Positions 59,914-64,000 of a DNA stretch of 64,000 bases are shown piece by piece. The position numbers were made by a program, and so were the translations under genes. How positions within the stretch are numbered: position 1 is the first letter of the stretch; each line of letters starts with the position of its first letter. The DNA is taken from NCBI RefSeq assembly GCF_022867795.2, contig NZ_CP107006.1:5208001-5272000 (forward strand). The letters run 5' to 3'. The notes under the pieces are model-generated. The model made no database searches, was not told where the DNA came from, and saw only the letters and a list, made by a program, of their open reading frames with translations. The DNA is from Chitinophaga horti. Its GTDB lineage: Bacteria > Bacteroidota > Bacteroidia > Chitinophagales > Chitinophagaceae.

Positions 59914-61544
59914 TCTACGACTTTATGGATGATGATCTCCACCCGCCGGTTTTGCTGCCGGCCTTCGGACGTCGTATTGGTGGCCACAGGACGTTTTTCA
60001 CCTTCGCCGGCGATGTACCGCACCTTATCTGCATATCCTTTCATACCCATAAACGTGGCGACCGTACTGGCACGGCGGCGCGATAAATCCTCGTTATAGG
60101 CATCCGTTCCGTTATTATCAGTATGACCGATCACCTGTAGTTCTACTTTCTCTTTAGGGATTTTACGGATAAGCGTATCCAGCTTTGCCAGAAAGCGAGG
60201 TTCGAGGGCGGCGCTGTTGTGTTTGAAGAGTACGTCCGGGATCACGAGCGTATCCGCTTTAGGCGGCGAAGGCGGCACCAAAGTGATCATCTGCGGAGGT
60301 GTACAAACAATGATCTCTATCCGGTCGTTGCCTTCCCGGCCTTTTCCGGTAAGCGTATCATAACGTGGCGACTGGCGGCCCATACCATGGGTTTCAAAAT
60401 CATCATAGGTAAAACCGGCGCGGTATACCAGGTATTTAACCACCGTTTGGGCGCGGTCGTGCGACAGTAGTTCATTATAGTGGTCCGTACCAGGGCGGTT
60501 GATGTAGCCAATCACTTTTATTTTACCGGGCTGACCACTTTGGTAATACCTAAGGGCACTATCCAGTACAAAAGCGTATTTATCATTGATTTCCGCGCCT
60601 TTTTCGGTAAATAGTCCACTACCAAGAATGATCGTGTCGCAATGAGAACTGGTTTGCTGTAGCTGCATCAGTTCCAGCAGCTTCCGGTTAATCGTTGCAT
60701 CCGGCGCCTTGGGGCCACCTGCCTCCAGCAGCCGGAAAAACTCCTCGCGTTTATGGCGCAACATGGTATCCACTACCGGTGCAGTCGCCATTTTGATAAG
60801 ATCCATGCCCTGGCTGCGCAGGTACGCGTCGGGCAGGGTGTGGCGGTGTCGTTCGCCGTAAACGTTCTTTGCACGCCGGTTGTCGAGCTTTTCAGTGTCT
60901 TCCAACGGCGTTACGGCAATACTATCTACCCAAAAGTAAAGCGGCTCCTCATCATCCTTTAACCGCCGCTCCGGCGAAAAGTCGCCCAGCACGAGGTTGG
61001 TATAATTACTATCGGGTACGTACACCGTTTCATACACATGCCAGGACTTAATGTGTTTCACCTCGTGTTTTTCCCGGAGGCGGATGGAAGGTTGTACGTC
61101 GATAAAGCGTGCGAACATGGAATAGATGTCCTGCGTGCGAAAGAGCAGGTCGATACCATCAGCATAGTCGTGCCGGGAGCCGGCATATACGACAACCTTA
61201 TATTTTTTGCCAGCCTTTAAAGGCGCCAGCAGCCGTGTTTGCAGGTACTCCCGCCGCTGCCGGAAGCCCTGGTTGCTTTCCAGCTGGATGTAACTGTCAC
61301 CATTATTCACCCCTTGCGGATTAAACACCGCAGTAACACGCCTTATGTGAGGTGCTACCCGCCACCAGGCCGCTGCCTCGCAGGGCGAAGTATATTCCGT
61401 ACAAATATTGATATCGGTAAAACTGGGATTGGGAACGAGGTTTTGCGCCGCTAAAGCGCCGGGGAGAAAGATCAGGCTGCACCAAACAAGTAATAGTTTG
61501 CACGCAGGCATAACGGGAAATTTAGGTTTTCGGATGACAACCAT
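59910..61544 (-). CDS. Exported protein with two tandem OmpA-like domains
   Basis: A 544-residue protein with an N-terminal signal (ending ALAAQ). A jelly-roll-like region (NLVPNPSFTDINICTEY, in the style of carbohydrate-binding or GEVED-like folds) spans about residues 35-215. It then has two OmpA C-terminal-like domains. The first (about 300-415) keeps the helix RAQTVVKYLVYRAG but has lost the peptidoglycan-binding HTD motif. The second (about 430-544) is canonical (GHTDNNGTDAYNEDLSRRRA, shortened). It is likely anchored to peptidoglycan. Alternative start MPACKLLL at 61511 is equally possible. Confidence 0.85.
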   Translation of the reverse strand: MVVIRKPKFPVMPACKLLLVWCSLIFLPGALAAQNLVPNPSFTDINICTEYTSPCEAAAWWRVAPHIRRVTAVFNPQGVNNGDSYIQLESNQGFRQRREYLQTRLLAPLKAGKKYKVVVYAGSRHDYADGIDLLFRTQDIYSMFARFIDVQPSIRLREKHEVKHIKSWHVYETVYVPDSNYTNLVLGDFSPERRLKDDEEPLYFWVDSIAVTPLEDTEKLDNRRAKNVYGERHRHTLPDAYLRSQGMDLIKMATAPVVDTMLRHKREEFFRLLEAGGPKAPDATINRKLLELMQLQQTSSHCDTIILGSGLFTEKGAEINDKYAFVLDSALRYYQSGQPGKIKVIGYINRPGTDHYNELLSHDRAQTVVKYLVYRAGFTYDDFETHGMGRQSPRYDTLTGKGREGNDRIEIIVCTPPQMITLVPPSPPKADTLVIPDVLFKHNSAALEPRFLAKLDTLIRKIPKEKVELQVIGHTDNNGTDAYNEDLSRRRASTVATFMGMKGYADKVRYIAGEGEKRPVATNTTSEGRQQNRRVEIIIHKVVD

Positions 61545-61615
61545 ATAACTGCCGGCATGGTATTTTATTGTTTTGCTGTGCCGCTAACCGCAAAATACTC
61601 AATTGTTTGTGCTAC

Positions 61616-61727
61616 CGAACAAAGTGAGACCATCTAGTGTGCAGTTTTCGAACAAGTAGTGCATGGCTGCCCACCTTACTGCAAAGAAAACTGAAGCCGA
61701 GGTTCGCTTCCCTTATCATTTTCACAC
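61616..61727. repeat. Dispersed intergenic repeat, copy 3
   Basis: Aligns with 22578-22687 over about 110 bp: CGAACAAAGTGA, ATGGCTGCC, ACCTTACTGC, ACTGAAGC and GGTTCGCTTCC in the same order. The terminator hairpin present in copies 1 and 2 is absent. Confidence 0.65.
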
Positions 61728-61840
61728 ATTTTGACCTGCATTAACGCAACTGATATCGGAGGACTCTCCACCTAAAAACTCGCATCCTGCCAGAAAAATT
61801 ATCCTGTACTTGGCGCAAACGCCCGCCAATACTCGCCCAT

Positions 61841-61877
61841 GCGTATAAATACGCAAGGGGAAATACCGTATTTCCCC
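61841..61877. repeat. Two adjacent hairpins
   Basis: GCGTAT/ATACGC (61841-61854) is followed within 2 bp by GGGGAAATAC/GTATTTCCCC (61857-61877), both perfect. Confidence 0.65.
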
Positions 61878-62225
61878 TCGTGCATAAGTAAAAAATCCAT
61901 TATATTTTTGACTCACCATTGAACCCCGAAAACATTCAGCTAAGCCTGGTGGTTTTCAAAGGACGGCCTTTCATTCATAAGCCCCTACAACCAACAACCG
62001 TACTGCTACGGTTGCCGGTTACCCAGACGACGGCCAACTCGCACATCGCCTTTTAAATTGTATCCCCTTTTCTGTTAATCGCCTGCATCCGCATTCATTT
62101 TCGTTAACTGCAATGATACCGCGGCCTTCACCATCGTTGTTACTCCGGAACAAAGCAAAAACCCATGGATCTCAGGTCTGTTAACTATTTATTCAGCGTT
62201 TGTTCGTACACTAGCTATGAAATGG

Positions 62226-62254
62226 AAGAGCGGAACTAATAGTCCCGCTCTTTT
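62226..62254 (+). terminator. Plus-strand terminator without an upstream gene
   Basis: AAGAGCGG (62226-62233) pairs with CCGCTCTT (62245-62252), then TTTT. The minus direction has no T-run, so it points to a plus-strand transcript, possibly a small RNA. Confidence 0.55.
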
Positions 62255-62281
62255 CGCGTTGTATTCACGGCACTGAATACT

Positions 62282-62310
62282 AAAAAAGCGCCGGACACAA
62301 CCCCGGCGCT
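62282..62310 (-). terminator. Rho-independent terminator of the 282-residue protein gene
   Basis: On the minus strand AGCGCCGG pairs with CCGGCGCT (62303-62310 with 62287-62294), followed by a run of six T. Confidence 0.88.
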
Positions 62311-62333
62311 CAAAACATCCATTTCCAAACTTA

Positions 62334-63182
62334 CTACTTCAGCTCCTTCAGCCATGCCTGTGCAAATGCCCGGGCAGTAGCGGTTACTTCTTTACCGGCA
62401 CGGAAAGCCATCTTCCAGTTGGATGATTTATTTTCGTAGGCCTTATTGACAAAATACTTTTTATCACCTTTTACGACCAGCTGTGCATTGTAATCCACTC
62501 CTTCCGTCGCGTCCAGCATCTCCTGCAGGCGTTGTTTGATGTAGCCGTTCGGGCTGGCGGGATAAGTGTTTTCCCAGGCAGCCAGGTCGTTGGCGTAGGT
62601 TTGCTTCTTATACTCGTAGCCAGACTTCTCGCCCTCGATCATCAGGTTCAGCAGTTCACTTTTATTCTTTTCGGCGTCTGAGAGGTTCTGTTTAAACATT
62701 TCGAGCGACTCGTTCAATGACTTTTTCATTTCGGCGTCGTTCACCGCTTTGAGCGTTTTCTCCAGGTTTTCTATCGCGGCCTTTGTATCCGCAATGTACT
62801 TGGCGCGAACGGCTTCAGGCGTTTGCGGCAACACCGGTTCCTTTGGTTTTTGGTTATTGCGGTATTCGAGGTACGCGTTGCGGAACTCTTCACCCTGCAC
62901 ATACTCCTTCGTATAGGCAAGCAGGTCGCGGGTTACGCCTTCGCGGTTGCCGGTGGCAATGTTGCGAAAGTTACGGGCGCTATAGTATTGCAGGTAGCCA
63001 TTGAGAAAACTCTCTTTAATGCTGTTGGAAGCTTTTACCTTGGAGAGTCCCAGCTGGGCCCATACATCTTCATATAAAGGTGACGTCTTAAAAGAAAGCA
63101 GCACACCTACAGAGAGCGACCAGGCTGTAATTACCATCACGTTTACGATGGTAAAAAACCTTAAAATCAGTTTCTTTTTCAT
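62334..63182 (-). CDS. Membrane-anchored protein of unknown function
   Basis: A 282-residue protein. One N-terminal membrane segment (ILRFFTIVNVMVITAWSLSVGVLL, shortened) is followed by a helical, charged domain. It has a coiled-coil-like centre (about residues 130-190, KAAIENLEKTLKAVNDAEMKK) and a C-terminal half with YFVNKAYENKSSNWKMAFRAG. No catalytic motif seen. I do not recognise the family. It has its own strong terminator and is divergent from the LytS-like kinase. Confidence 0.75.
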   Translation of the reverse strand: MKKKLILRFFTIVNVMVITAWSLSVGVLLSFKTSPLYEDVWAQLGLSKVKASNSIKESFLNGYLQYYSARNFRNIATGNREGVTRDLLAYTKEYVQGEEFRNAYLEYRNNQKPKEPVLPQTPEAVRAKYIADTKAAIENLEKTLKAVNDAEMKKSLNESLEMFKQNLSDAEKNKSELLNLMIEGEKSGYEYKKQTYANDLAAWENTYPASPNGYIKQRLQEMLDATEGVDYNAQLVVKGDKKYFVNKAYENKSSNWKMAFRAGKEVTATARAFAQAWLKELK

Positions 63183-63442
63183 TTCTTTGGGGTGTTAACG
63201 GGGGTTGTTACGAATGATTACAATGCAAAGTTGCGGGCCTTTCCCTTCTGCGAAAAGCGGATCTTACATGAACTGTAGAAATATATCGTTGAACTGTATA
63301 CGCTGAACGGAGTGCATTTTCAATGATATAAGGCAACAATTCATGCGACCGAAATCGCAATTCATTCGCCTTTATCCCCAATAGAACTGGGCGCAGCAGC
63401 CCAGGGCTGATAAAATGTCTATTTTTCCGGATCAATCTGTTC

Positions 63443-64000
63443 ATGCAGCACATGATAACCTTACCTCAATATACCCGGCGCGACCTGCTGATTTTCTGCG
63501 GGATGATGCCTGTTATGATCACGGTGCTGAACTCCGTCATGTTCGATGTGCGCTTCTTCACCGACTGGCGCATCTTCGTTTGGTCCAGCCTGATTATGTC
63601 GGTATTGATCAGCATTTTATGGATCGGCCTTACCTGGATTGCCGTTACGCTACGCGATCGTTTTCCGCGGCACGACCAGCTTATGAAACGCCTGAGTATC
63701 GCCATCTTCCTGTTCATTATATGCACCGCGCTGGTAATTACGCTCATGTTCTGGGGCTACGACCGTTTCGGCCTGTTCGGTTACCGCATGAACGAGGCGC
63801 GGTACGAATGGACGATACTCGCCGGCATGGTTTTTAATATCACCATTACGTTTATACATGAAGGGGCAGATGGGTTCGACAAATGGAAAACGACGCTTAC
63901 CGAAACGTCGCAGCTGAAGAAGGAATACATGCAAAGCCGCCTGTTAGGCTTAAAAAGCCAGGTAAACCCACACTTCCTGTTCAACTGTTTCAACACCTTG
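63443..64000 (+). CDS. LytS-type sensor histidine kinase, partial (right edge)
   Basis: An open frame of 186 codons running off the right edge. It has four membrane helices (LLIFCGMMPVMITVLNSV, WSSLIMSVLISILWIGL, LSIAIFLFIICTALVITLMF, WTILAGMVFNITITF, some shortened). A linker helix and the start of the His_kinase (PF06580) domain follow: LLGLKSQVNPHFLFNCFNTL, with the phospho-accepting His. Kinases of this family pair with LytTR response regulators, usually encoded next. An alternative start is the ATG at 63452. Confidence 0.9.
   Translation, partial: MQHMITLPQYTRRDLLIFCGMMPVMITVLNSVMFDVRFFTDWRIFVWSSLIMSVLISILWIGLTWIAVTLRDRFPRHDQLMKRLSIAIFLFIICTALVITLMFWGYDRFGLFGYRMNEARYEWTILAGMVFNITITFIHEGADGFDKWKTTLTETSQLKKEYMQSRLLGLKSQVNPHFLFNCFNTL

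Larger units (their letters stand above)
61545..62333. other. Gene-poor stretch with a repeat copy and hairpins
   Basis: About 790 bp with no convincing gene. It contains dispersed repeat copy 3, two adjacent hairpins near 61841-61877, and a plus-strand terminator-like hairpin at 62226-62254 with no gene before it. Confidence 0.55.

Noticed and set aside
61722..61919. Minus-strand frame of 65 codons
   Set aside because: It overlaps a dispersed repeat and two hairpins and has no recognisable features.

Overview
The window is chromosomal DNA of a Bacteroidota bacterium, most likely of the Chitinophagaceae (Chitinophaga-like). The evidence is an alternative complex III plus caa3-type oxidase operon, a PorP/SprF-OmpA-giant CHU_C protein triplet typical of type IX secretion, TonB receptors with a carboxypeptidase-regulatory-like N-terminus, DUF5606 and DUF2461 proteins, almost no Shine-Dalgarno sequences, and recurrent TAnnTTTG (-7) promoter words. 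I saw no rRNA, tRNA, CRISPR array, prophage or insertion sequence.

Layout. 1-3.7 kb: a LON-domain protein (cut by the left edge), a family 2 glycosyltransferase, the MeaB/ArgK GTPase and a ClC channel. 3.9-4.6 kb: a MarR regulator with a C-terminal cysteine cluster. 4.6-20.7 kb: one minus-strand respiratory operon, actABCDEF, then oxidase subunits II and I, ctaB, two subunit III genes, subunit IV, a SCO copper chaperone, a DUF420 protein and a small CxxC membrane protein. It encodes quinol oxidation, electron transfer to oxygen and oxidase assembly together. 21.2-23.2 kb: purN, an outer-membrane-type protein and a repeat-rich intergenic island. 23.2-26.9 kb: a metal locus with a TonB receptor divergent from a second SCO gene and a Fur-family regulator, with two TTTAG/CTAAA palindromes between them. 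26.9-34.5 kb: an M3 peptidase, a DUF5606 protein, a lamin-tail-domain protein, asd, a small orphan and a DUF2461 protein. 34.7-43.5 kb: an outer-membrane barrel protein, amt, uvrB, an S1/P1 nuclease, a PfkB kinase with a one-base frameshift near its end, and a MATE exporter.

44-55.6 kb: a lipoprotein, then (minus strand) an OmpA/TPR/PD40 protein, PorP/SprF and a 2568-residue secreted protein. The giant protein has 20 Ig-like repeats broken into blocks by four copies of a CxxCG-type module, then a fibronectin-III-like domain and a type B (CHU_C) sorting domain. Divergent from it is a large NACHT-like STAND ATPase; the shared upstream region carries helically phased GTTCA repeats. 59-64 kb: a membrane transglutaminase-like protein, a protein with two OmpA domains, a 790 bp gene-poor stretch, an unknown membrane-anchored protein and the start of a LytS-type histidine kinase.

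Most worth following up: the giant adhesin and its matched cysteine pattern, the STAND ATPase, the phased repeats, the SCO gene with no canonical start codon, the PfkB frameshift, the metal-locus palindromes and a dispersed intergenic repeat present three times.
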